This document shows, piece by piece, positions 45,954-58,380 of a DNA stretch of 64,000 bases. The notes beneath the pieces are model-generated. The model did no database searches. It was not told the origin of the DNA and worked only from the letters and a program-made list of their open reading frames with translations. A program made the translations under genes and the position numbers. The stretch comes from Stereum hirsutum FP-91666 SS1 (Eukaryota; Basidiomycota; Agaricomycetes; Russulales; Stereaceae): NCBI RefSeq assembly GCF_000264905.1, contig NW_006763140.1, positions 1,436,702 to 1,500,701 of the forward strand, read 5' to 3'. The number at the start of each line of letters is the position of its first letter. Positions within the stretch are counted from its first letter, which is position 1.

Positions 45954-48900
45954 TCACCTTCGGCCGTCGGGCGATGTGCTCTCCACAGGTTCCCGGCCGT
46001 CGTTCACATTCCAATAGCGCCCACCATCGGGTGACGACGTGAACGCAGCCACAGGTGACTGCATCTGTGGTGACAAAGGCGATCCTGGTCCAGGATTATA
46101 CGACGAGAAGCGGGGTGGACTTCGATTTGACGATTGGTCGACCGAAATACCAGCATTGTAAATATCCCGAGACCGTCTCTGTTCCTTCGCAGCTGGTGGC
46201 CTCGTTGGTTGGCGTGTATAGGTGGGGCGCGGGTATGCAGAAACGAAACCAGAGAAGCGACGCAGAGCAGTTGGTGAGGAAGGTTGGGCTGCATCTGGAG
46301 AGGAGACTGGGGTAGGGAGTGGAGGAGGGGATATGATATGTGGTGAAGAGCTTCCCGATGCTGGAGATAATGGTGCAGGCATTACGGGAGTGGGTCGTGT
46401 TCGAGCGTTAAGGTTCAGTGGCGGCAAGGGAGGTACGACATCAGGTTGACTATTATGAGATCGATGTCGGGACTGGGAACGGGAGCTCGAGTGTCGAGCC
46501 ATCTTATTAACGTCATTCTCTCTGGATCTTTGTCTCGACACCCGGCGATCACCATTTTCACCGTAACGTCGATGCAGAGACGTTGGAGAAGATACCAGCT
46601 GGGGTAAACGACTCATGTCTCCACCTCTCGTGACGATGACTGGCGTAGGACCCAAATTGACGCGCGTTCTATGTGACTGTGAAGAAGGCATCATAGACGG
46701 AGTGGTCGTCGAGGAATGCCCAGCGTCTGAAGGGAATACGCGCAAGAGCATACTGTCCGGCGTTGGAGCCGGTGCTTGCCGAGGGTGCACATCGTGTGCT
46801 GGTCGCAAAGTCTGGTCTTGACGAGGTGGGGTGCGAGGGACATCCAAAGAAAGACGGCTACGTTTGCTTCGGTACGTACGGATGATAGACGGCGGGGGCG
46901 CATCGTCGTACTCGTATTGGCTCATTAAAGCTCTTCGTTCTCCGAATTCACGACCCTCGTCGACGACGTCAAGGTCCCTTCGTGGGGCCCGAGAAGTCTG
47001 ACGATGGTGTGCTGGGGGGAGCTCCTCGGTGGGTTCCGGATCCTGGTGAGACTGGGAGACGCGTTCGTATATGCTGCGCCACCAGGATTTACCACCTCGT
47101 ATGTGACCTTGTTCTACGAGAGGTTCGTCTGCAAAAGAGGTCTATAAGATTGTGCGGTTATTGGCTCTATGGGGACCTAAGGGACTTACCACGAGTGGTT
47201 AACTCATAGCCCCTCTTGGACAACTCTGCCTCGATCTGGGTACCTAATGCTTCACTCCTCTCACGTCCTCTCGTGCCAGCTCTGCCGCGAGATTCGAACC
47301 CGATTCCATAACCATACTCGTCCCTAGTGCCTAACCACTGCCTCTCCCCTTCCACCGTAACGACAACTTCACTATTCACTCTAAGTCCTCTCCCTATATC
47401 GCCGTTCCCGTTCCCATACCCATCATTCTCCAGGCCACCGCTGTAGAGGTCCTTATCATCCCAGCCCTTTCTTCCAGGATCTCTCCAATCCGCTGCAGGC
47501 ATAGGTCTCTCCTTGCCAAACGCTCCTTCATACCAACCATCCCTTCTGGCGTTCCGGTCCACTTTGACCTCTTTACCGCGCATCCGCTGCCACAAGTAAA
47601 CCCAACCGTCTCGGAGCTCGCGGAAGGTTTCTTTGAAGTTCATGGCGTGAGCTAAGGAACGAAGGCGTGGAGTGCGAGGTGTGTCGGCATCGTGAATGAT
47701 GGGGCGGTAGGGCTTGTAAGAGAAGGCTTTGATGTGGACGAAGCCAAAGATGCTGAGAGGCATGCATGAGCCGCTGTGGAAGAGGAGGCGGCGGGGGTTA
47801 CTTACACCATCTCAAACGTCTCCAGGAGGGCACCCCAGCCGATGTTAATGTCCTCCGCTGTCATGTACGCGGTCTAGAGAGAGTCAGATGAGTATCACTT
47901 TTTATACTGTTGAAACTAAGAGATGCATACGTCTTTTACGACGCCAAACATCGATAAGGCCGACAAGAATGAAGCCTGCCAGAATGTCAAGAACACTAAC
48001 CACCGAAGTCAGGGAGTGGGTCAAGAGAAAAGAAAGCGAGTCATCAACGGAAGGCAACGCACCGACAGCCTTGATGCTGATCAATTTCAGGACGGGTCGC
48101 TTGTCGGATAGCTCTGAAGAGACTGACATGTACATGGATAAAAGGCAATACATGGCTATCGTGACACTCAAAGAGACGATGGCTGTGATCTGCAATTGAA
48201 GTATGTTACGTTGGTGCGTGACAAGTGATTGATTTCGAGGTACGCACGTATACATGTCCCCAAGCAGGAGACCAAGAGGATTCACAGTATAGACCGACAT
48301 AGTTGAGCAAGACGGCGAAGAAAGTCGTTCTGCGAGAGTCAATAACTTAGTCAAGGAGACTTACAAGATAGCCCTATCCGGAAATACTTACAAAGGCCTG
48401 AGCACACAGTACTGTAGAACGCCCCACTTCATTAGCTGCAGGAAATACAGGCCATCCTGCGGTTTCCACTTGATGAACCCCAACGGAAATACCCATTTTC
48501 GGATGGGTTCGCCCTTTCTAATCATCTCTGCGTCATTCTCCTTGGAGTAGCCTTGTTTGCGGAAGATAGACCGTTGGACGTCTGGATTGGGCGAGAGGTA
48601 GACGAGGAGGAGGTAGAAGAAGGCGGTGAGGACGAAGGATTCGTAGCAGTCTCGGAGAAGGAGGAGAGGCGTCGAGTTATTCTGTGAAACGGTTTATTCA
48701 GTCCAGTCGAGTCATTGAGGAATGAGAGCACGCACCCAGAAGAAATATGAGAGGAGAGATACGATCGAATAGATTGGGACCATGAATAGAATCCTGACGA
48801 TATCTGGGATATGGGGCGGATGGTTAGCTTAGTTTGAGTGTACAGGCGAAGGGGCCTACAGCGCTGTTCCTTCTTCTGTTGATGAGGGGTTCTACGATTT

Positions 48901-49169
48901 AGTAGCTTCGGAAGTCTCTATATGACAGACTACGCACGTTCGTGTACCAAATGAGGTGCTTGTTGATGAGCCAAAAAGATGTCACGCATGAAACAATAGT
49001 GAAGAAAGAGGCAACGATCCAGCCGACGTCGTGCGCTATAATGCAGGAGGTCAGAGCCTTGAAGGCGCCAGTAGAACAGAATGAACACACCTTGGAACAC
49101 GAAAGTGCCATTCTGGATAAGGGGCGGGCCCTCTTCTGGCGCTTTGGGGTTATAACACCTATTGGACAT
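45954..49169 (-). CDS. TMEM184/OST-alpha (DUF300) family membrane protein
   Basis: Eleven exons (49091-49169, 48938-49035, 48860-48875, 48736-48803, 48392-48681, 48248-48329, 48063-48189, 47931-47995, 47806-47873, 47190-47752, 45954-47128) give 876 aa. The first 380 residues hold about seven hydrophobic spans with family motifs: HDVGWIVASFFTIVS, EQRYIVRILFMVPIYSI, LLLRDCYESFVLTAFFYLL, GVLQYCVLRPL, VFLTFWQASFLSALSMFG, and the late FGFVHIKAFSYKPYRP. The remaining 490 residues are Ser/Pro/Arg-rich, cytosolic and disordered, much longer than in animal TMEM184. The family is linked to solute transport or trafficking; its fungal role is unclear. One internal exon is 16 nt. Confidence 0.83.
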
Positions 49170-50863
49170 AGTTCTTCACAGGGTGTCAAGGCAGCAAGGG
49201 CTTATAGCTGGTCTCAGAGGGTAATAGTGATGGGTATGGGTATGCAGGTCGTGAATCAGGTCGTAAAGTCGTAAAATTGCAGGTGGAGATACAGCAAGGA
49301 ATATATATGAGATAGATAGCGATGAAATAAGGGGAAAGCAAAGTTCCAGAGCAGTGTTGACCCAGAGGAGAGATCCACAAAAGCTAGGTAAACACTGGCA
49401 AGAGGGCCTCTTGAGTTGGGATAGATACACTTCGAGCGGACACGGATGTAGTGGAGATACAATATCTTTGAGATCCGTTCAGTGTTTAGCCTGTCCAAAA
49501 CGCTAATCGCATTACATACCAAACTACCTGCGCTCTGCAGTGGGTATCCTCAGCCCGCTGGTGGACTTGGTCCCTCGTCCAGACTCCAGAAGATGGTGGT
49601 AGGCGAAACAGTGGGGTCACAGGAATTTAATTACGTCACGGCGCTTATCGCATTGCTAGTGTGGCGATCAGACGCCACAGCACCTTGTTCCTTCTAACTC
49701 TCAACCTCCCAAACTGAGCGAAATAAGGATGCAGAATCGCATAAAAGAGGTTATTCCCAGATTCTGCGGGTCGAGGATGGAAGCAATCCAGCATCTTGTC
49801 AGGGGCTATTTCCCAATAAATCTTACAATCCATGCAGCCGCCAAATAGTGCCTAGTCAGGACTTCAGGCTCTCAATGCCAACTTGGGCTATTCTGGTTTA
49901 CCTATTCCCCTGGATGTTCTGCAGCTTTGACTTTTGAAAAACAGTGATTCGAGACAATATCTATGCAGAGTTAGCAGAGGGTCTGCAGCACGGAATTGCT
50001 TCACGACGTTGCTCTGGCAGGTGTTGCGCCCGCAGTAGGATGGGGCATCTCATACATATGAACATCTCCTCGGCCCAGGTAATGGCGCCTCCATGAATGG
50101 AGTAAGTGGTAGTTCAGTTGCTGAGCAACAAAAAGAATAAATTCCCAAAACAAATGGGCCGATTGAGAGTGTGCTCCTCTTCTGTGGTAGAACTTCTAAA
50201 TCCGACGAGCCTCTCAAGGAAAATATGCACTCTAATTCCTGTCACCGACTTCCAGTTCGTGCGAGCGACAGTAGTGCAGAAGCGTAGATGAGTCGAGTTC
50301 ACGAACAGTCACGGTTGCTGATACGGTTAAAGAGGGAGGTCATAAGGCCTGCGGCGCTCGATATCCAAGGTGTTGTGTATGCTATTTCGTGACCCGAGCG
50401 CTTCCAAGCGCTCTGAAGAAGGTTTGTGATGGCAGAGCAGAGATGGAATCGGCATTAGGCAGTGAATTACTTTTTTGGACTGAGGATCATGAGCCAGCGG
50501 AAGCTACTACAGGCTGAAGTCACAAAGTAATCGCGTTGGTGAAGAGGAACATCGAGTCTCATTGACCGTGCAGGAGAGCTATCGATTGCAAGTTTGTTCC
50601 ATGGAGGATTCACAGACGAGAAGACTCGGAGGACGGAGGTGAAGAGCGACCGTTTGTGGCGTTTTATTGTGTTGCCGGAGTGGCAAGCGCCGATAGCTGG
50701 ATCGGAATGATCGATGGCCGATCCAAATATCGTACTTGTAGACGACCGTCAAGGTGGGCAGCTACCAACAACACACTCGACCTCTTCCTCTCCGTTTCCC
50801 TCACAAATACCCTCAACTTGAGTCGCCGAATACCCGAGCTAACTGAAGCAGACGCTTCCTATC
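49170..50863. other. Divergent intergenic region, TMEM184-like / MAP kinase
   Basis: 1.7 kb between divergent start codons, the longest such gap next to a signalling gene here. It carries both promoters and the MAP kinase leader. ORFs of 60-85 codons at 49.5-50.3 kb have no supporting features. Confidence 0.4.
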
Positions 50864-53063
<2,200 letters not shown>

Positions 53064-54256
53064 GTAAGGGCGATTCGCGGATGCGGAGCGTCCGTGGTTG
53101 GGATCTGCCTTGCTTGTTGGAGGTGAGAGACACGATGGATCTATAGGGAAGGATTTTTGGGGATGTAAGAACGGACGCTCGAAGTATCAAATGACTGGAA
53201 AATCAAAGGCTGTCATACAAGAAAGACGGCCTGATGTGTTTTGTACTTGCTGGCTGGCTACTATCTGTACTTGTGTATCTTGTGATGTTTGTGATGTTTG
53301 TTGTTCGAGTTTCTGTCTATTTTGGAAGATAGTAGTAGTGTGGACGCTTGTTCGGAATGTATCTTGGTCGTGATAGAAATCGTTTTGTGTGTCTATTTAT
53401 TATAGCTGGATGGGCCCATGTATCCCATGGCGAATGGCCACCCATTCTGCACCGCGTCTCACCGTGGCGTACAATGGGCTGGCTCACCCACCGACGGAGA
53501 CCAATCCGGATCAACTACCCGAAAAATTGGCGCAAAGTTCGCCCAATCCATCCATCTCGCTCGCGCCGCCTCGTGTTTTCAACCATCACCAGCAATGTTC
53601 AGAGATTTCCAACCTTTCAGTCCACTTTGACTTCAGCACGGCCCATGGTATGATGGTATATCTGTCTCCATCAACTTTTAGACTACTGGAACACCCTCAT
53701 CCTGACACGGACGCAATCATTCTGTCCTCGTTTTGGATACGCGACGAAGTGATGTCACCCCTTTCCTGGAGGCGGTGACCCCTCTGTACACAGGTCCAAG
53801 CAGGTCCAAGCACCGTGCACGGTCCCACTAGTCGACACCGTCGCAATGCGCAGACTGGAGGGCTGTGGTGGCTAAGCGCCTCGGTCAGGCCGATAATTCA
53901 CTTGGTCGCCCTCCAGTGAGCCCGAGGCGCGGTCTCGTCGGTTTGAGATCATAAAACACGCAGGCCGGACAAGCGAGTCCGAGTGTTCAGTGCGATGATC
54001 GAGGATTGGGGGATAGGGTTCATTATGTGTGAGGGTATATAACCTGTGTCTCCTGAGTCCCCACACGAGTTCCCACTTCGCCTCCCTTTTCCTTCTTCTC
54101 TCTCTCTTTCCTCTTCCGCTTTGAAATCGCCCTGGTCTGCGGGCTCCACATCCGAAACCAGCTAGTTGCATTTACGAACTCCACGAACTCATCCGACTCA
54201 CCTCTTGAGTTCACGACCTCTATCCGTTCGAACCCCTTTCCACCCCGGTCAAAACA
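53064..54256. other. Intergenic
   Basis: 1.2 kb between two plus-strand genes. A small direct repeat (caggtccaag twice) lies near 53.80 kb. A strongly pyrimidine-rich leader (about 54.08-54.12 kb) precedes the next gene. Overlapping ORFs at 53.35-53.78 kb are not supported. Confidence 0.4.
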
Positions 54257-55725
54257 ATGGGCGCCCGTTCATTCTGCTTCGCCTTCATCCCCCTGCGCTT
54301 CGTCGCACTAGGCATGTCTGCCTTCCTGCTCATCGTCGGCATCCTCTCCGCGGCCGGCGCTTTCGTTTTGTTCCCCGAATTCCGTGCGTAATTCTCACTC
54401 CACAAGGCTATCATGCGCAGTTTCTTGGAGCCATGTCTGACGACATCCTGTATGTGGCGTTTACGTTTCGATAGCGAATAGTGAGGTCGGACAGAAGGCG
54501 GTTGTGGTCATCGCTGGTGTGTTTTACGCATTCGTCGCGCTTTCTTCGATCGTCGGGTACGTACAGTCCTCAGCATACGCTTTTCGTATCCTGGCTGAGT
54601 CCTGACGCTCTTGATTTTAACAAAAAAAACAGCCTCGCAGCCATTGTCACCCGCACACCCCCTGTCCTCCAGCTCTACTCGACCTCCCTCGCGTGGTGCA
54701 CCGTCCCCGAACTACTCATCGACATCCTCTACCTCTGGGCGTATTTCTCGACCTCCCCATCTACCGTTCTGAACGACTGCGAGGCGAAGAATGGCGAGAC
54801 GAGGGATTGTACGTTGCAGGAGAAGGGCTGGGCGGGACCTGCGGTCGTTGTGCTGAGTGTGATTGGGATGCTGATTGTGCAGCCTCGTGAGTCCCTGCTT
54901 ACAATTTCATTCTTCCTTGCATTCGTGATTCGAACGAGTTCTCACTGTCGTGTCTCTGATTCAGTGACGACCTACGCACTACACGCCTACGCCTCCAAAC
55001 TCTCCCAAGAATACGCCTGGACGTCCGTCGCGCCCGTCGAGAACACAGAGTCCGGCTCAAACTCACCCTCACCCTCCACATACACCAAATCCAACTCCAA
55101 CTCCAAATCCAACTCCGACACCAACTCACCATACACCTCCGAAACGAAACATCTCCTCGACGACTCTTCATCCGCATCCGCTGGCCAACGCGAATCGACG
55201 TTCTCGTTCCATCTTAATCATTTACAACAGCATCTGCCTTCGCCTCCGCACCTGCATTTACATCGACACCAGAAAACGGACTCGAATGGGTCGAATGGGT
55301 CGGAGGGGAGTGTGCAAGGGCAGGGGCAGGGGAGGGTGTCTGGAGATGTGAATAGGGATAGGGAGTCGGCGGGGTCGTCGTTCGCGTTTGTGGGGTATGA
55401 GAACGTGTCGCCTGGGCTGCATCATGACGTCGACATCGATCTCGAGCAGCACCAAGACCAAAGCCCGCACGGCAGGATATCTTCCGAGGAGACGTTGCTC
55501 AGTAACCCGCATTCTCGCACGCACGGATTAACGGCAACGAAGGAGGGGGCAATGAAGGAAGGCGAAGTGGAGGACGCGGGGGATTCTGAGGAGGATTCGG
55601 ATATGGGTGGGGATAGGCCGTTTGAGAGTCTTTCGTTTCCGAGGAATAATAATAATAAGGAGAGGGATTTGAATCGGATGTCGTCGTATGAGAGTTATGC
55701 GGATCCGTATTATCGGTCTTCATAG
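54257..55725 (+). CDS. Four-TM membrane protein with long acidic/Ser-rich tail
   Basis: Exons 54257-54383, 54475-54556, 54633-54886 and 54965-55725 give 407 aa. Four hydrophobic spans lie in the first 180 residues (LGMSAFLLIVGILSAAG; AVVVIAGVFYAFVALSS; LLIDILYLWAYF; AVVVLSVIGMLIV), with two Cys in the loop before TM4 (NDCEAKNGETRDC) that could pair. The C-terminal 220 residues are Ser/Asn/His/Glu-rich and disordered, ending SYADPYYRSS. A tetraspan topology with a cytosolic tail is likely. No family was recognised beyond general fungal tetraspan proteins. Splicing at intron 3 removes a hydrophobic readthrough segment. Confidence 0.75.
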
Positions 55726-55992
55726 ACTGTATGGTTAGCTTGGAGTATAGGTTTGAAGCGGGGACGAGGGCGGATGGGGAGCGGGATGGGGGTCGGAGGA
55801 TGGACGGATGGGTGGACGGATGGGACGGTTGTGCGTGGTGGTGGACCTTGGTGACAGTTATGGGCGGCCTTGGGCGGTGTGGCACGTTCGGACCGGATGG
55901 GACGTACGAATTCTCGAGCTGGACAGGACGCCCCCCACGGCTCACATATCACTCAGGACCGTTATTCTCCAGGACTCATTTGGACTGCCTGG

Positions 55993-56016
55993 CTTCCTGA
56001 CTTCCTGACTTCCTGA
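55993..56016. repeat. 8-bp tandem repeat, three units
   Basis: CTTCCTGA occurs three times in direct succession at the end of the convergent intergenic region's first third. Confidence 0.9.
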
Positions 56017-56330
56017 CAGACCGGGATTCTTTCTACGCGCGACACATCATCTTTTTCATTCTGCTTTATATTCCTGCACGCTGTATCATCCGCCAATCCT
56101 TTCGTATCTTCTTGTTTTGCATCGTTTAAGCATTGTTTTAGCATTATTTATTCGATTCCCTTCGATTCCTTCTCTCTCTCGTTATATACACTGACACCCG
56201 GATCCGGCGATACCCACCCTCCCACATCTTTCGTTCACATTGCATCGTATCGCATTGCACTGTATATTCATTGGATACAGACCCGTCACGACGCGCGATG
56301 TACATGGACTTTGACGTTGACTAACTGCTG

Positions 56331-56408
56331 ACATTCGTAAGTTACAGACATAGCCTACATTCGTACAGTACAGACATAGCCTACATTCGTAAGTTACAGA
56401 TATAGCCT
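56331..56408. repeat. 26-bp tandem repeat, three units
   Basis: Three consecutive units (56331-56356, 56357-56382, 56383-56408) each start ACATTCGTA (first two and third) and end ATAGCCT, with a few substitutions between them. A degenerate fourth unit begins ACGTACATACG. It lies between convergent genes. Confidence 0.8.
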
Positions 56409-56475
56409 ACGTACATACGTACGCTTTGATGAATTTTTTTTTTTGCGTACTTGTTTTACATAAATTATTGGAGGT

Positions 56476-56503
56476 GATTGACGATTGACGATTGACGATT
56501 GAT
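56476..56503. repeat. 7-bp tandem repeat, four units
   Basis: GATTGAC three times followed by GATTGAT, just downstream of the type II membrane protein gene. Confidence 0.85.
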
Positions 56504-56591
56504 GAGGTTTGAGGGTGTAGGAGACACAAGGATGTGAAAACGAAATGAACAAGAACCCTTACTTATATGCCCCTCCGTCTCCATCTCCATC

Positions 56592-58062
56592 TCATCCCCC
56601 CTCCGTCTCCTTCCCACCACCCTTCGCCTGGACCTGGACCTGGACCCTCTCCCCCTCCCAAATCTCCAACGCCCGACTCAGCCCCTTAATGAACCCAGCA
56701 CCCAATCTCCGTCCCCTCTCGCTTTCGAGTTTTGGTCTGAGACAGTCACGTTCTTTGGGGGTGGGGGCGGGTCCTAGGGTCGGGTTTGGGCATGTGGAGT
56801 TGTTGGGAGCAGAAGGGAGGGGGAGGGGGAGGTAGGATATGTTGTAGGAGGGGAGGATGTGCGGGAGGATTAGGGAGTGGAGGTAGACTGTCATGTTTCA
56901 TCGTCAGTGAAAGAAAATGAAGAGTATGGAGGTGGGAAAGAGTGGGCGGACCTTGGATGTTGTAATACACATTCCAGGGATCACATATCACACCGTCGAT
57001 GATGGCTAGGAGGTATGTGAGCTCAGGAGGCAACAAGTCTGACCCCTCTGTAGCCCCTAAGTGAGGGCCAGAACCGAAACCAGAGCCAGAACGAGCACGA
57101 GAATAACAAGAAGGCGGAAGCATGTACCAGCTCGCGTGCCAGATGACCGGTCGAGTACCCAAGATCGGAGGAAAACCATCTGCGGTGCGAAGAGCGGAGA
57201 GGTGGGTGAGCAGGGAGGGGAGGTAGGTCGTGAGAGTCGTGTGCAGTGCTGCGAGGATGATCTTTTCGAGGTCGGATGAGGGCTTGAGTTCAGAGGGAGA
57301 CGACCGGAGGAGATCATCGAGCCAAGAGAGTCTGTGACTTCCGTAGCTCCACGCCGGAGCGGGAACGGGACCACGATTAAGGACGAGCACGCCCGCGTTC
57401 CTCGAGACCTGCGCAGTCCACCTCGCGTCGGTCACACGCACGCCTGTCTGCTCATCCACGACAGGACCGAGAAACCTGGGATGGAAGGGATCGGGAGAGG
57501 GATAGAGCGTGTCGGAGGAGATGTAGCGGAGGAGGGAAGTGTTGGAGCCGATGATATCGTTTGGTTTGAGGGAGCCGAGGCGGCGGGAGGGGTCAGAGGA
57601 GGGCGGGGGATGAATGTCGTCAGAGCAGAGAGGGTGGAAGGAACAGAGGGAGGGGCCGTTGCATGTGTCAGGGGAGTGGAGAGAGTGGAGGAGGAGGTCG
57701 TGGAGGAGATAGCTCGTGGGCTGGGGCCCGACGACGTAGATTGCTTTTCCGGATAGAAGGTCGCAGAGGAGCGCGTGCTCTGCAGAGGCTGAAACAGGTC
57801 GCGCATGATGAGCAGAGGGCCAAGAATGGAGAAGGGAGGCGGAGGGCTGTGCATTGGCAATCGATAAGTTGACAGCTCGGGAGAGGCTGCCGTGGACGGT
57901 GTCGAGGATGACGCGCAGGCTGTCGTTTGTGCCTGGGTGCTGACGTCGACTGAGCAGGAGAGCGAGCGATCCGGGGCGGTAAACAAGACCCCAGAGAACG
58001 AATGCAAGAGCGAGGAGAAAGAGGAGCACTCGAGGCCGGCGGGAGAGACGAGCGAAGAACAT
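56592..58062 (-). CDS. Type II membrane protein, possibly PC-esterase-like
   Basis: Exons 56952-58062 and 56592-56887 give 468 aa. The ATG at 58062 was preferred to one 120 nt upstream because it begins a normal type II anchor: basic FFARLSRRPR followed by LLFLLALAFVLWGLVY. The lumenal part contains SGKAIYVVGPQPTSYLLHDL, DIIGSNTSLLRYI, VLVLNRGPVPAP and RPVIWHASWYMLPPSC. The layout recalls the GDSL-like PC-esterase/Cas1 N-domain (KxxxFVGDS), but the GDS is replaced by GPQ, so this is only a suggestion. Several Asn-x-Ser/Thr sites fit a Golgi or ER lumenal location. Function unknown. Confidence 0.7.
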
Positions 58063-58380
58063 TATCTGATGGCGGGCGACGAAATTCGAATCACAAAGAG
58101 GGCAGAACGCGGTCACGTGGGTTGTGCAGCACGGTCGCGTGACCAAGTCGAACGCGATTGTGGATCTGGGATCTGTTCCCACGGGTCCTTGTTCACGGAT
58201 CTGGCGTTGTGTGTCTTTTCCCGCGCGCTGCCTCGCCTCGGCGCGCGCTCGTTTCCCTGCCCTCCTTCTTTCTCCGCTCTCACGAACGCTTCACGACCTT
58301 TCGCATTGCTCTCTGTATTACCGTCCCTCAATTCACGACCTCGACCATTCTCTCTCACGACCGCCCCTATACAATAATTC
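58063..58380. promoter_or_regulatory. Compact divergent promoter region
   Basis: 318 bp between the start codons of the type II membrane protein (-) and the Bud4-like gene (+). Must hold both promoters. No element is claimed; long ORFs on both strands run through it only because the region is GC-rich. Confidence 0.5.

Larger units (their letters stand above)
55726..56591. other. Convergent intergenic region rich in short tandem repeats
   Basis: 866 bp between convergent genes. It holds three separate small tandem arrays (described below for 55993-56016, 56331-56408 and 56476-56503) and a T-run near 56.44 kb. No gene recognised. Confidence 0.6.
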
